Below, piece by piece: positions 1-7,870 of a stretch of DNA of 64,000 nucleotides. The stretch lies in the NCBI RefSeq assembly GCF_049446075.1, contig NZ_JBMSEB010000001.1:806001-870000 (forward strand). Reading direction: 5' to 3'. A model generated the notes under the pieces. The model had not been told where the DNA came from. It saw nothing but the letters and a program-made list of their open reading frames with translations, and did no database searches. Numbering within the stretch: position 1 is the stretch's first letter; every line of letters begins with the position of its first letter. A program made the translations under genes and the position numbers. The DNA comes from Humibacter sp049446075 (lineage in GTDB: Bacteria; Actinomycetota; Actinomycetes; Actinomycetales; Microbacteriaceae).

Positions 1-206
1 ACCGACCGCCGATCCTGACCCGTGTCGAACAGCACCAGCCCACGCTCGTGCTCGATCACGTACACGTTGATGGGGCGAGGGGCCGTCCAAGTGCGAGACG
101 TGTTCAGCCACCACAGCAGGGGTGTTCCGTTCGTCTCGACGTGTTGTGGCCGAATGCGAACGGTTCCCGTACTGATGACCGAGACCCGGGCGATGCGTTT
201 CATCAT
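1..206 (-). CDS. MBL-fold N-acyl-homoserine lactonase-like hydrolase (partial, C-terminus outside window)
   Basis: Only the first 68 residues lie in the window. Translation from ATG at 206 gives MMKRIARVSVIS, and later INVYVIEHERGLVLFDTGQD. This N-terminal beta-sandwich strand followed by a DTG turn is typical of metallo-beta-lactamase-fold proteins annotated as N-acyl-homoserine lactonases (AttM/AiiA type). The zinc-binding HxHxDH motif would lie beyond position 1 and cannot be checked. A second ATG at 203 is also possible. There is no Shine-Dalgarno sequence, but a -10 box TATAGT ends 6 nt before the ATG, which fits a leaderless transcript. The family is fairly clear; lactonase activity is an inference, as the fold also covers many other hydrolases. 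Confidence 0.65.
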   Translation of the reverse strand, partial: MMKRIARVSVISTGTVRIRPQHVETNGTPLLWWLNTSRTWTAPRPINVYVIEHERGLVLFDTGQDRRS

Positions 207-212
207 CCCCAC

Positions 213-241
213 ACTATACATGTCGTGACAGCTAATGTCGC
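213..241 (-). promoter_or_regulatory. Promoter of the MBL-fold gene, leaderless
   Basis: On the minus strand, -35 GCGACA (241-236), a 17-nt spacer and -10 TATAGT (218-213) are followed by 6 nt and then the ATG at 206. The start codon would coincide with the transcription start. Confidence 0.5.
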
Positions 242-332
242 AGCATGTAATGAGCGAAAACAGCCCAGCGGCACCGGTCGGTGCCACGGGCCCTCGATTG
301 CCTGAACCCGCTCCGCGCTGTTGACTCGGACC

Positions 333-1091
333 ATGTTCACTCGTGCGGGACGTGATGAAATCCGAGCGGCACTTGTACAGAGGGCGAGGGAGGACCCGGC
401 CGTCGTGGGCGCCGCCTTGGTCGGCTCGGCCGCACGCGACGCCGAGGATGAGTGGTCCGACATCGATCTCGCCCTGCAACTGGCCGCAGACGCCAATGAA
501 CGTACCCTGGCAGACGCCTGGACCGGTCATCTCAGCAAGCTCTCCGCCGTCGCCGACACCTTCGACATCTTCGCCAGTGGGGTCCGTTACCGTGTCCATC
601 TCCTCGAGTCGTCGCTGCAGGTCGATGTGTCGTTCTGGCCACGTGACCAGTTCCGCGCCACTGGGGCGCCGTTCCGCCTTCTCTTCGGAACGGCGGGCAA
701 TCCGGAGAAAGCCCGGCACCCCGACCTGAAGGGGACGGTCGGAATGGGCTGGCTATGCGCGTTGCATGCCCGGTCGGCCATTGCTCGCGGCAAGGTGTGG
801 CAAGCGGCGATGATGCTCGATCGTCTTCGCGACGAGCTCGTGACCCTCATGTGCATCCGGAGCGGATTGCCCTATTGGGAAGGTCGCGGCGCAGACGAGC
901 TTTCCAGTCATGACCGATCGAACCTCGAACTGAGCAGAGCGGTTCGGGTGAGCCACTCCGCTCTCGACGCAAGTCGATGCACGCTGGTCCGGCTGTTCCT
1001 CGACGAGGTCAGCAGACTCGACGGCGCACATGCCGCACGGCTACAGCCGGCCTTCGAACAACTCTCAACACCGCTCCCTACCGCGCAGTAG
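333..1091 (+). CDS. Nucleotidyltransferase-fold protein (aminoglycoside adenylyltransferase-like)
   Basis: A 252-residue protein with an N-terminal polymerase-beta-type nucleotidyltransferase signature: GSAARD at residues 31-36 followed by WSDIDL, giving the metal-binding pair D43 and D45. The region after about residue 130 is predicted helical and resembles the C-terminal half of aminoglycoside 6-adenylyltransferase-like and MNT-type proteins. It would transfer a nucleotide to a small molecule, RNA or protein in the cytoplasm; the acceptor cannot be told from sequence. I chose ATG at 333 because the TTG at 321, in frame, has no ribosome binding site. Not obviously in an operon; no antitoxin-like HEPN partner is adjacent, which argues against an MNT/HEPN toxin pair. 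Confidence 0.7.
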   Translation: MFTRAGRDEIRAALVQRAREDPAVVGAALVGSAARDAEDEWSDIDLALQLAADANERTLADAWTGHLSKLSAVADTFDIFASGVRYRVHLLESSLQVDVSFWPRDQFRATGAPFRLLFGTAGNPEKARHPDLKGTVGMGWLCALHARSAIARGKVWQAAMMLDRLRDELVTLMCIRSGLPYWEGRGADELSSHDRSNLELSRAVRVSHSALDASRCTLVRLFLDEVSRLDGAHAARLQPAFEQLSTPLPTAQ

Positions 1092-1187
1092 CAGCGGCGC
1101 TCGCCGGCCACGCGCCGGGTAAAAGCAACGTGGAGCCGCTGTTGTCGGAAGCGATCCGATCGTCGGGGCGGCGCGCATGCACCCCGA

Positions 1188-1193
1188 TACGCT
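1188..1193 (+). promoter_or_regulatory. -10 box of leaderless gene at 1200
   Basis: TACGCT lies 6 nt before the GTG at 1200, with no Shine-Dalgarno sequence between them. It decides the choice of this start. Confidence 0.45.
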
Positions 1194-1199
1194 GCCCCT

Positions 1200-1586
1200 G
1201 TGAGCGAGATGAAGCCGCGGAGGCGCCCGAAGAACGAAGTGGCGCCGAGGCACATTCCGCAACTGGTCGTGCCTGTGCCCTTCGATCAGGCCCCCGAATT
1301 CGTACGCCAAGCCCTGAAGGGTACGAGTCTCACGAACCCCGTCCTGCAGGCGGCCTCCGGCTGGGTGTTCTTCCAGCCACACCTGCGTTTTACCGAGGTG
1401 GACGCAGCGCATACCCGCATCGAGCTCGACGTCGCCGGGCTATTTCGGGGTGCCGAGACACTGCTGTTCGTACAACGCCGTGGCGAGATCGACCGCTTCT
1501 TCGTCGCGATTCAAGACGAATTGGATCGGCGAGAACTCCGGCCCTCCGCGCCCACCGACAGCCCGTCGATCGACCGCGCCGACTGA
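1200..1586 (+). CDS. Hypothetical protein, 128 aa
   Basis: I do not recognise a family. The protein starts with a basic stretch (MSEMKPRRRPK), has an amphipathic, probably alpha/beta middle part (residues 20-110) and ends in a polar tail. There is no signal peptide, membrane segment or cysteine. The GTG start is supported by a TACGCT -10 box 6 nt upstream, the leaderless arrangement used by many genes here. It stands alone between the nucleotidyltransferase-fold gene and the DUF4242 gene, both on the same strand, with gaps of more than 100 nt on either side. Coding character (GC-rich third positions, uninterrupted frame) supports a real gene. Confidence 0.55.
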   Translation: MSEMKPRRRPKNEVAPRHIPQLVVPVPFDQAPEFVRQALKGTSLTNPVLQAASGWVFFQPHLRFTEVDAAHTRIELDVAGLFRGAETLLFVQRRGEIDRFFVAIQDELDRRELRPSAPTDSPSIDRAD

Positions 1587-1696
1587 ACAGCAGCACGTCA
1601 GACTCGAGCCTGAAAAGCTTCTGCTCAGCGACGATGAGAACCCCAAGCGTATGGTGAGGATTGCTCATGCTCGATTTCCAACGGAAGGACGAGCAG

Positions 1697-1945
1697 ATGC
1701 CTCTTTATCTGGATATTCACAACCTCGACGGCGTCACAGCGGATGCCGTGGCCGACGCCCATGCGAAAGACCTCGCTGAGCAGGATCAGCACGACGTGCA
1801 CTACCTGCGGTACTGGGTCGACGAGGACAAAGGCAAAGTGTTCTGCCTCGTCGACGCACCAACGCCGGAGGCCGCCGCTGACGTGCACCGAACAGCACAC
1901 GGCCTCGTCGCCGACGAGATCTTCGAGGTCTCAGAAGGAAGCTGA
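1697..1945 (+). CDS. DUF4242 / SCO4226-like nickel-binding family protein
   Basis: An 82-residue protein matching the DUF4242 family: MPLYLDIHNLDGVTADAV at the start, then HYLRYWVDEDKGKVFCLVDAP and a C-terminal HRTAHGLVADEIFEV. These are the conserved blocks of the small ferredoxin-like dimeric proteins typified by Streptomyces SCO4226, reported to bind nickel. The histidine in the HGLVADEI block and the cysteine in VFCLV are kept. The ATG at 1697 has a good GGAAGG ribosome binding site (1683-1688), so I prefer it over an in-frame upstream start at 1661. The physiological role is unknown; metal binding is known for one homologue and inferred here. Confidence 0.75.
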   Translation: MPLYLDIHNLDGVTADAVADAHAKDLAEQDQHDVHYLRYWVDEDKGKVFCLVDAPTPEAAADVHRTAHGLVADEIFEVSEGS

Positions 1946-1984
1946 CGCCCGCGTCGCGCACGCGCTGAGGTGACCGCCACTCGC

Positions 1985-1990
1985 TAGGCT
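1985..1990 (+). promoter_or_regulatory. -10 box of leaderless hisN-like gene
   Basis: TAGGCT, then 7 nt, then GTG at 1998; no Shine-Dalgarno sequence. Supports a leaderless mRNA. Confidence 0.5.
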
Positions 1991-1997
1991 TGCGGGC

Positions 1998-2795
1998 GTG
2001 CCCGATCTCGAAGACGACCTCCAGCTCGCCCTTCGTCTCGCTGACGCCGCCGATGCCATCTCAGGCGCGCGCTTCCGCGCAAATGACCTTCATGTGACGA
2101 CCAAGCCCGATCGCACCCATGTAACGGATGCCGACCAGGCCGTCGAGCGCGCCATTCGAGAGCTGATCGCGGCAGAGCGTCCAGGCGACGCCGTACTCGG
2201 CGAGGAGTACGGCAGCGCAGCCGACTCGGACCCGCGCACCGCAGACCGCCTGTGGATCGTCGACCCCATCGACGGCACGCACAGCTACGAGCGCGGGCTG
2301 GCCATGTGGGGCACCCTCGTCGCACTCGCCGTCGATGGCGAGCCGGTCGTCGGCGTCGCCAGCTCGCCGGCGATGGGCAAACGCTGGTGGGCATCCGCCG
2401 GTCAGGGTGCCTGGACGAGCGAACGCGCGGGCGAGCCGCAACGACTCCAGGTGTCGGGCATCCGCAGGCTCGCGGACGCCGCCATCAGCAACCAGAGCAT
2501 CCAGCAATGGGATGCTGCCGGCCGCCTCGACCAGCTCGTCACGCTCAGCCGGAGCGTGTGGCGAGACCGGGCGTACGGTGACGTCTGGGCCTACACGCTC
2601 CTCGCCGAGGGGATGATCGAGGCCGTCGCCGAGTTCGGGTTGCACCCGTACGACATCGCTGCGCTCATTCCGATCATCCAGGAGGCCGGCGGACGCGTGA
2701 GCGGTGCAGGCGGCGGGCCGGCACTCTGGGACGGCAGTGCTGTGGCGTCCAACGGCTCGATCCACGAAGAACTGCTCGCGCTCCTCCGCAGTTGA
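1998..2795 (+). CDS. hisN: Histidinol-phosphatase / inositol monophosphatase family (HisN type)
   Basis: A 265-residue Mg-dependent phosphatase of the inositol-monophosphatase superfamily. Metal-binding motifs are all present: D46 in VTDAD, E69-E70 in LGEEYG, and WIVDPIDGTHSY with D89 and D92, plus a C-terminal PYDIAALIPIIQEAGG helix. This pattern is that of actinobacterial HisN, which dephosphorylates L-histidinol phosphate in histidine biosynthesis. No other his genes are nearby, as is usual for hisN in actinobacteria. The GTG start is set by a TAGGCT box 7 nt upstream. It could instead act on inositol-phosphate-like substrates; the superfamily call is firm, the HisN call likely. Confidence 0.8.
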   Translation: MPDLEDDLQLALRLADAADAISGARFRANDLHVTTKPDRTHVTDADQAVERAIRELIAAERPGDAVLGEEYGSAADSDPRTADRLWIVDPIDGTHSYERGLAMWGTLVALAVDGEPVVGVASSPAMGKRWWASAGQGAWTSERAGEPQRLQVSGIRRLADAAISNQSIQQWDAAGRLDQLVTLSRSVWRDRAYGDVWAYTLLAEGMIEAVAEFGLHPYDIAALIPIIQEAGGRVSGAGGGPALWDGSAVASNGSIHEELLALLRS

Positions 2796-2837
2796 CAGAT
2801 TCCGCTGCGCAACCCCTTTAGCCATACTGACCAAAAG

Positions 2838-2857
2838 AGTTAGGCTGGTCTAACTTT
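2838..2857. promoter_or_regulatory. DtxR/MntR-type operator upstream of mntH
   Basis: A perfect 6-bp inverted repeat, AGTTAG (2838-2843) and CTAACT (2850-2855), separated by GCTGGT. It resembles the TTAGG...CCTAA half-sites bound by DtxR, IdeR and MntR metalloregulators. It lies about 30 nt upstream of the mntH start, where binding of a metal-loaded repressor would block transcription. The repressor gene is not in this window. Confidence 0.55.
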
Positions 2858-2886
2858 CACACGGCGGGTTCGCGAGGCGGGTGACG

Positions 2887-4149
2887 ATGGCGCAGGATGT
2901 GTCGACGGTTCCCGCGGGCACCCGCACGACGCCGCCTGCCGAGCGTCGTCTCCTGTGGCTGATCGGCCCCGCGTTCGTCGCATCCATCGCCTACGTCGAC
3001 CCGGGCAATGTCGCGGCAAACCTCACGGCCGGCGCGCAGTTCCAGTACCTGCTGGTGTGGGTGCTGGTCGCCGCGAACATCATGGCCGTCATCGTGCAAT
3101 ACCTCTCGGCGAAGCTCGGCATCGTCACGGGGAGGAGCCTCCCTGAGCTGCTCGGCAAGCGGATGCCCCGCACCGGACGCCTGCTGTTCTGGGCTCAGGC
3201 CGAGATCATCGCCGCTGCCACGGACATGGCCGAGGTCATCGGCGGCGCCATCGCCCTCCAGATCCTCTTCGGATTGCCGCTGCTCTACGGCGGTGTGGTC
3301 GTCGGGGTCGTCTCCATGGGCATCCTCGCCCTGCAATCGCGGCGCGGTCAGCGCACGTTCGAGTTCGTCATGATGTCGCTGCTGGCCGTGATCACCATCG
3401 GCTTCGTTACATCGCTCGTTGTGAGTCCCGTCGACTGGGGCGCGGCCGCGGCGGGCATCCTGCCTCGATTCGAGGGCTCCAGATCGGTGCTGCTGGCCGC
3501 CAGCATGCTCGGGGCGACCGTCATGCCGCACGCCGTCTACCTGCACTCCACGCTCGCTCTGGACAGGCACGGGGCTTCCGACGATCCCGACAGGGTTCGG
3601 CACCTACTGCGCGCCAACAGATGGGACGTGATCTTCGCGCTCGCCATCGCCGGCTCCGTGAACATAGCCATGCTGCTCCTTGCGGCTGCGAGCCTCCCCG
3701 GGGTGTCTGGAACCGACAGCATCGAGGGGGCGCACAATGCCATCACGAATGCCCTCGGTCCGGCCGTCGGCGTCGTGTTCGGGATCGGCCTGCTCGCCTC
3801 CGGACTCGCCTCGACCTCGGTCGGATGCTACGCGGGGGCATCCGTCATGTCCGGGCTGCTTCACGTGCGCGTTCCGCTCCTCCTGCGGCGGCCCATCACT
3901 CTCGCTCCCGCGCTCGTCGTGCTCGGCCTCGGGATCGACCCGACCTGGGCGCTCGTCGTCAGTCAGGTCGTGCTGAGCGTCGGCATCCCGTTCGCAGTCA
4001 TCCCGCTCGTGATGTTCACCTCTCAGAAGGCGACGATGGGGGCCTTCGTCAACCGCGCGGCCCTCCGAGTGGCGGGAATCATCACCGTGGTCGCCATCGT
4101 GACGTTGAACGGCGCGCTGATCGCACTTACCGCCACAGGCGCGGTCTAG
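2887..4149 (+). CDS. mntH: Nramp-family Mn2+/Fe2+ transporter MntH
   Basis: A 420-residue inner-membrane protein with about eleven hydrophobic segments. It carries both Nramp metal-site motifs: DPGN at residues 38-41 in the unwound first helix, and MPH at 213-215 in helix 6. Nramp proteins import divalent manganese or iron with protons. ATG at 2887 is chosen over GTG at 2881 because GAGG (2874-2877) is then 9 nt away, against 3 nt. The inverted repeat at 2838-2857 is a likely MntR/DtxR operator, so expression probably rises when manganese or iron is scarce. A separate gene starts 15 nt downstream with its own leaderless promoter. Confidence 0.9.
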   Translation: MAQDVSTVPAGTRTTPPAERRLLWLIGPAFVASIAYVDPGNVAANLTAGAQFQYLLVWVLVAANIMAVIVQYLSAKLGIVTGRSLPELLGKRMPRTGRLLFWAQAEIIAAATDMAEVIGGAIALQILFGLPLLYGGVVVGVVSMGILALQSRRGQRTFEFVMMSLLAVITIGFVTSLVVSPVDWGAAAAGILPRFEGSRSVLLAASMLGATVMPHAVYLHSTLALDRHGASDDPDRVRHLLRANRWDVIFALAIAGSVNIAMLLLAAASLPGVSGTDSIEGAHNAITNALGPAVGVVFGIGLLASGLASTSVGCYAGASVMSGLLHVRVPLLLRRPITLAPALVVLGLGIDPTWALVVSQVVLSVGIPFAVIPLVMFTSQKATMGAFVNRAALRVAGIITVVAIVTLNGALIALTATGAV

Positions 4150-4152
4150 GAC

Positions 4153-4158
4153 TACGAT
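4153..4158 (+). promoter_or_regulatory. -10 box of leaderless dksA/traR-like gene
   Basis: TACGAT lies just after the mntH stop codon, 6 nt before the GTG at 4165. It makes the downstream gene independent of mntH read-through. Confidence 0.5.
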
Positions 4159-4164
4159 CAGCGC

Positions 4165-4551
4165 GTGCCTTCTGAGCAACGAAGCCTGACGGACCCGCAG
4201 CGACGCGAATTCCACGCAGCGCTCGATGCTCGACGCCTCGAGGTGCTCGAACGGCAGGGCAGGCTGGATGCCTCGCTCAGCGACGCACGCGAGGCTCGCT
4301 CGGGCGGGCAGGCCGATGACGAGCACGACCCGGAAGGCCCGACCATGGCCGCGACTTGGTCGCAGCTGACCGGAATGCACGACGATCTCGAAGTGGAGCT
4401 GGCCGAGATCGACCATGCCCTCGCGCGCATCAACGCGGGCACTTACGGAGTCTGCGAGAACTGCGGCAAGCCCATCGGCGTCGCACGGCTGCGTGCGAGG
4501 CCGTATGCGCAGCGCTGCATCGACTGTGCAAGGGCGCTCGAGGCGCACTGA
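4165..4551 (+). CDS. DksA/TraR-family C4 zinc-finger protein
   Basis: A 128-residue protein with a helical coiled-coil N-terminal part (residues 10-95) and a C-terminal four-cysteine zinc finger: C97 and C100 in CENCGKP, C118 and C121 in CIDCARALE. This is the DksA/TraR arrangement. DksA-like proteins enter the RNA polymerase secondary channel and adjust promoter activity. The acidic DxxDA tip of DksA is not evident: the tip region reads SGGQADDEHDPEG, so the effect on RNA polymerase may differ from that of E. coli DksA. The start is GTG with a TACGAT box 6 nt upstream and no Shine-Dalgarno sequence. Confidence 0.8.
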   Translation: MPSEQRSLTDPQRREFHAALDARRLEVLERQGRLDASLSDAREARSGGQADDEHDPEGPTMAATWSQLTGMHDDLEVELAEIDHALARINAGTYGVCENCGKPIGVARLRARPYAQRCIDCARALEAH

Positions 4552-4619
4552 GTCGAGCGCGCGATCGCCCGCCCCAAGAACGGCGCCGGCGAGCCGCAAT
4601 GCCGGGCGAGCCGAACCCG

Positions 4620-6062
4620 TCAGGTCCCGATCGACAGGTCTGGCTCGCGTGTGATGCCGAACTCCCGCCGTAGCGCAGTGATCGCCGCGTTCCAGCCGCC
4701 CATACCGTGCACGCCCGGCCCCGGAACCGTGGAGGCCGAGCACAGATACACCCCAGGCAGTGGCGTTCGCCAGGGCAGCGGGCCGAAGGTGGGTCGTGCG
4801 ACGAGCTGCCAGAAGCTCACGGCTCCGGCAGCGATGTCGCCGGCAACATCGTTGGGGTTCCGCTCGCCCAGTTGCTGGGCGCTCTGAGCGTTTGCCGCCA
4901 CGATCGTGTCTCTGAACCCGGGAGCGAACTGCTCGATACGGGCAACGATCGACTCGGTGGGATCCTCGACCGATCCGGCAGGCACGTGCGTGTATGCCCA
5001 GAGCACGTGACGACCTGGTGCGCGCTCGGCATCCAGAAGCGTGGGTTGGGCGGTGAGCACAAAGGGGGTGCTCGCGTGGCCGCCGGCGGCCACCGCATCC
5101 TCTGCCCGGGCAAGCTGCGATCTCGGCCCGCCCACGTGTACGGTCACGGCGCTCCGCAATTCCTCATTCCGCCAAGGCACTGGATCGGACAGCACGAAGT
5201 CCGCCTTCGCGGCGGCGTTCCCGTACCGGAACGTGCGGTACGGGCGCGGGTTGCCCACCCGGTCGCCGGTCAGCTGCAAGAAAGCGCGGGGCGTGACATC
5301 CAGCAGCGTCGCGCGGGCGGGCGGCAACTCATCGAGGCTTCGCACCCAGACGCCGGTTTCGATGCGCCCGCCGTGGGCCACGAGGTCTGCGGCGAGGGCG
5401 GCCGTTATCGTGCCGCTGCCGCCGCGCGCGATCGGCCATCCACCGCCGTGCGCCAACGCAGCGAGGACCAATCCGGGAGCGGCCGAACCGAGCGACGGCA
5501 TCCGCTGAATGGTGTGTGCGAACACTCCGGTCAGGAGCGCGGCGGCCGCTTCCGTCTCGAAGGCGCCGTTCCACAACCGGCTGCCGTGCCGGAGCGCGCC
5601 GATACCCAACCGCGCGAGGGTGAACGGATGCCGCGGCACCCGCAGAAGGGACCCCCCGATCACCTCGGCGAGGGCGTGCCCGCCATCCCTGACGAACGGC
5701 TCGAACATTCGACGCCAGGTGGCGCCGTCCGACGCCAGGCCTTCGGCGGTGCGATCGAGGTCGCGATACGCGATCGCCGCCCGTCCCCCCTCGAGCGGGT
5801 GGCCGTACGAGATCTCGGGCACGAGCAAGTCGATACGCCGTTCCAGCTCGAAATGCTTGAAGAACGGGCTGGCGAGTGCCATCGGATGCACGGCAGAACA
5901 CACATCGTGGAGGACGCCCGGCTCCGTCAGCTCGGCGGTTGCGCTGCCGCCCCCGATGCGGTGATCCCCCTCGTACACGGTCACCTCGAGACCGGCCCTG
6001 GCAAGGGTCACGGCAGCGGCGAGCCCATTCGGCCCCGAACCCACGACCACGACGTCTTGCAC
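4620..6062 (-). CDS. FAD-dependent oxidoreductase, phytoene desaturase-like
   Basis: A 480-residue flavoprotein. The N-terminus VVVVGSGPNGLAAAVTLARAG is a Rossmann dinucleotide-binding motif (GxGxxG from residue 8), followed by a glycine-rich GGGSATAEL segment. The C-terminus YLCSASTVPGPGVHGMGGWNAA is the conserved FAD-contacting end of the COG1233 group (phytoene dehydrogenase and related proteins). No carotenoid genes are adjacent, so a carotenoid substrate is not supported by context; many actinobacterial members have unknown substrates. The GTG start at 6062 has GGAGG 7 nt upstream. It is convergent with the DksA/TraR-like gene, with 68 nt between stop codons. Confidence 0.8.
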   Translation of the reverse strand: MQDVVVVGSGPNGLAAAVTLARAGLEVTVYEGDHRIGGGSATAELTEPGVLHDVCSAVHPMALASPFFKHFELERRIDLLVPEISYGHPLEGGRAAIAYRDLDRTAEGLASDGATWRRMFEPFVRDGGHALAEVIGGSLLRVPRHPFTLARLGIGALRHGSRLWNGAFETEAAAALLTGVFAHTIQRMPSLGSAAPGLVLAALAHGGGWPIARGGSGTITAALAADLVAHGGRIETGVWVRSLDELPPARATLLDVTPRAFLQLTGDRVGNPRPYRTFRYGNAAAKADFVLSDPVPWRNEELRSAVTVHVGGPRSQLARAEDAVAAGGHASTPFVLTAQPTLLDAERAPGRHVLWAYTHVPAGSVEDPTESIVARIEQFAPGFRDTIVAANAQSAQQLGERNPNDVAGDIAAGAVSFWQLVARPTFGPLPWRTPLPGVYLCSASTVPGPGVHGMGGWNAAITALRREFGITREPDLSIGT

Positions 6063-6183
6063 GGCATGTCCTCCCAGGCGGTCCGGCTGCGGCGCACGGT
6101 GGCCGAGACCGGAGCATCTGTTTCCGTTCTAGCCGAACGGGCGGAATCTGTCTGCCGCCGGATCGGCTGGGCGTAAACGCCGC

Positions 6184-6519
6184 CTAGCCGAGTTCGGGAG
6201 GCGCTCCCTCGTACCACTCGTCCGCGAACGATGTGACCCATTCTTCGCGCAGTGCTTTGATGCGTTCGCGCAGCTCCATGGCGGCACCGGCTGAACCGGG
6301 AATCCGGCGACCCGAGGTGTTCGGGAGAGCGAGCGACCCCGTAACGGCGCCGCGACCGAGGATGAGATCGCAATACGAGTCGCCCTCATTGACGAAGACG
6401 GGCACAACGACCCGCTCCGCTCGGTGGTGCTGGGCGAGCACCAGCTCGTACTCGAGCACGGCATCGGCGACCGCGTCTTCGGCACAGATCCGTGTCGACG
6501 CGACGAGCAGCTGCTTCAT
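6184..6519 (-). CDS. Hypothetical protein, 111 aa
   Basis: No family recognised. The N-terminal part KQLLVASTRICAEDAVADAVLEYELVLAQHHRAERVVVPVFV looks like an alternating strand-helix-strand fold, and the C-terminal third is predicted helical and acidic. There is no signal peptide or membrane segment, so it is probably cytoplasmic. ATG at 6519 is preceded by a purine-rich GGGAGGGG; an in-frame ATG five codons earlier is less well placed. It follows, on the same strand but about 150 nt away, the end of the glycan-utilisation operon; there is no evidence that it belongs to that operon. Confidence 0.6.
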   Translation of the reverse strand: MKQLLVASTRICAEDAVADAVLEYELVLAQHHRAERVVVPVFVNEGDSYCDLILGRGAVTGSLALPNTSGRRIPGSAGAAMELRERIKALREEWVTSFADEWYEGAPPELG

Positions 6520-6676
6520 CGCCCCTCCCTTCATGGCTGCCCGGGCGCCGTCGGGTGCCCACGCTGACCATCGACCCCATTCAATCGGTGCTGGTGCAAC
6601 GTCATAAGGGCCTGGCGATCATCGCGTTCACGTGGCATGCTTGCCGACTGTTGCCGTCGTGCGCCACCGATGAGGC

Positions 6677-7870
6677 TCACCGCGCCCAGGGTGCCTCGTC
6701 GAGCTCGCGGAACAGGCTCTGCGTGGCAAGAGCACGATCGATGGCTCGTTCCACCTGTGCCACGACCGGATGCGCCGACTCTCCCGTCCCCTGCCATTCC
6801 GCGTGCGAATCGTCGATGCGGTAGACGGGAGTGGCCGCCACCTGCTCGATGACGGACACGAATGCGCCGGTGTTCGCCAGCGGTGAAAGAAGGCTCGCGC
6901 GACCCACGCGCGCGTCTATGAGGTTCTCCATGAGATCCAGCCGACCGAATCGGCGCGTGCCCGTTCCCGGCGCGGTCAGAACGTCTTCCGTGTAGTGAAG
7001 CACGGCCACACCCTCCGAACCCCGAACCTCGATGAAGGGATCGGCCTCCTCCGGTCCGGCAAGGGTGAAAGCACACATGAGTACGCCGTCGAACGTGCGC
7101 TTGGCCGCTTCGCTCGGGTGTATCCGCAGGGCGGACGTGTCGTCGACCTCGATCTCGTTGATTCGGTAGAGGTCCGTCTCGATGTTGCGGATGTCTGCTG
7201 CATCGTTCCAGCCTGCGATCCGCAGGGCCGTCATGACGGCGTGCGCGAACGGGTTCGAGACCGCACCGTCCGACACCCGTATACCGTCCATCTCGCGACG
7301 ACCGGCCCATCGGGCGCGTTTCCAGTAGCGCAGATCCCTCGTCCACGACCCCGCAGCACCGATTGCCTGGATGCGGCCGAGTCCACCGTTCGAGATGAGG
7401 TTTCGAAGCTCCACCAGGGCGAGGGACCCGAGGCTCTGGAACCCGACCTGCACCAGCCCTCCCGTGGCTTCCTGCACCTCCGTGAGTTCGCTGAGCGACG
7501 CCAGGTCGACCACAGGTGGTTTCTCCAGCAGCACGTCGGCTCCCGCTCGCAGCGCGCGGGACGCAAGCTCTGCGTGGGTGTGCAGGGGGGTCGCGATCAC
7601 GACGATATCCGCGATCGTGTCGTCGAAGATCGCGTCGATGCTCGGAACGATGGGCGGCAGATCGCCTTCCACCACACGGCCGTCTCGCACGATCGGACCG
7701 TCGACCGGGTCAACCAATGCGACGAGTTCGGCTTTCCCCTGACGCTGCAGCTCCTGAGCCTTCAGAACGTGTGCTGCACCGTAGCCGTGCACGCCCACGA
7801 TCGCCACGCGGGGCGGCCGGCCGGCGCGATCCGCGCTCGTGCGAGCATCCTCGGCCGTTGTTTCGGTCAT
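6677..7870 (-). CDS. Gfo/Idh/MocA-family NAD(P)-dependent oxidoreductase
   Basis: A 397-residue protein. The N-terminal Rossmann fold is shown by VAIVGVHGYGAAHVLKAQEL (residues 22-41), and the family's EKP motif by VLLEKPPVVDLASL. The C-terminal half is the open beta-sheet domain of the family. These enzymes oxidise or reduce hydroxyls of sugars and inositols, or start NAD-dependent glycoside cleavage. ATG at 7870 overlaps the stop codon of the upstream gene by 4 nt (ATGA), so the two are translationally coupled. It is the last gene of the six-gene sugar-uptake operon. Substrate unknown; a role on the imported glycan or a product of it is inferred from position only. Confidence 0.8.
   Translation of the reverse strand: MTETTAEDARTSADRAGRPPRVAIVGVHGYGAAHVLKAQELQRQGKAELVALVDPVDGPIVRDGRVVEGDLPPIVPSIDAIFDDTIADIVVIATPLHTHAELASRALRAGADVLLEKPPVVDLASLSELTEVQEATGGLVQVGFQSLGSLALVELRNLISNGGLGRIQAIGAAGSWTRDLRYWKRARWAGRREMDGIRVSDGAVSNPFAHAVMTALRIAGWNDAADIRNIETDLYRINEIEVDDTSALRIHPSEAAKRTFDGVLMCAFTLAGPEEADPFIEVRGSEGVAVLHYTEDVLTAPGTGTRRFGRLDLMENLIDARVGRASLLSPLANTGAFVSVIEQVAATPVYRIDDSHAEWQGTGESAHPVVAQVERAIDRALATQSLFRELDEAPWAR

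Noticed and set aside
321..332. TTG start giving four extra residues to the nucleotidyltransferase-fold protein
   Set aside because: Rare start codon without ribosome binding site; ATG at 333 gives a natural N-terminus.
4552..4619. Terminator between the DksA/TraR-like gene and the oxidoreductase gene
   Set aside because: GC-rich partial complementarity exists, but no stable uninterrupted stem with a T-run could be found.
3604..6176. Long open frames antisense to mntH, the DksA/TraR-like gene and the oxidoreductase gene
   Set aside because: They are shadow frames created by the high GC content. Their translations are Arg-, Gly- and Ala-rich without family motifs, and the genes on the other frames are well supported.
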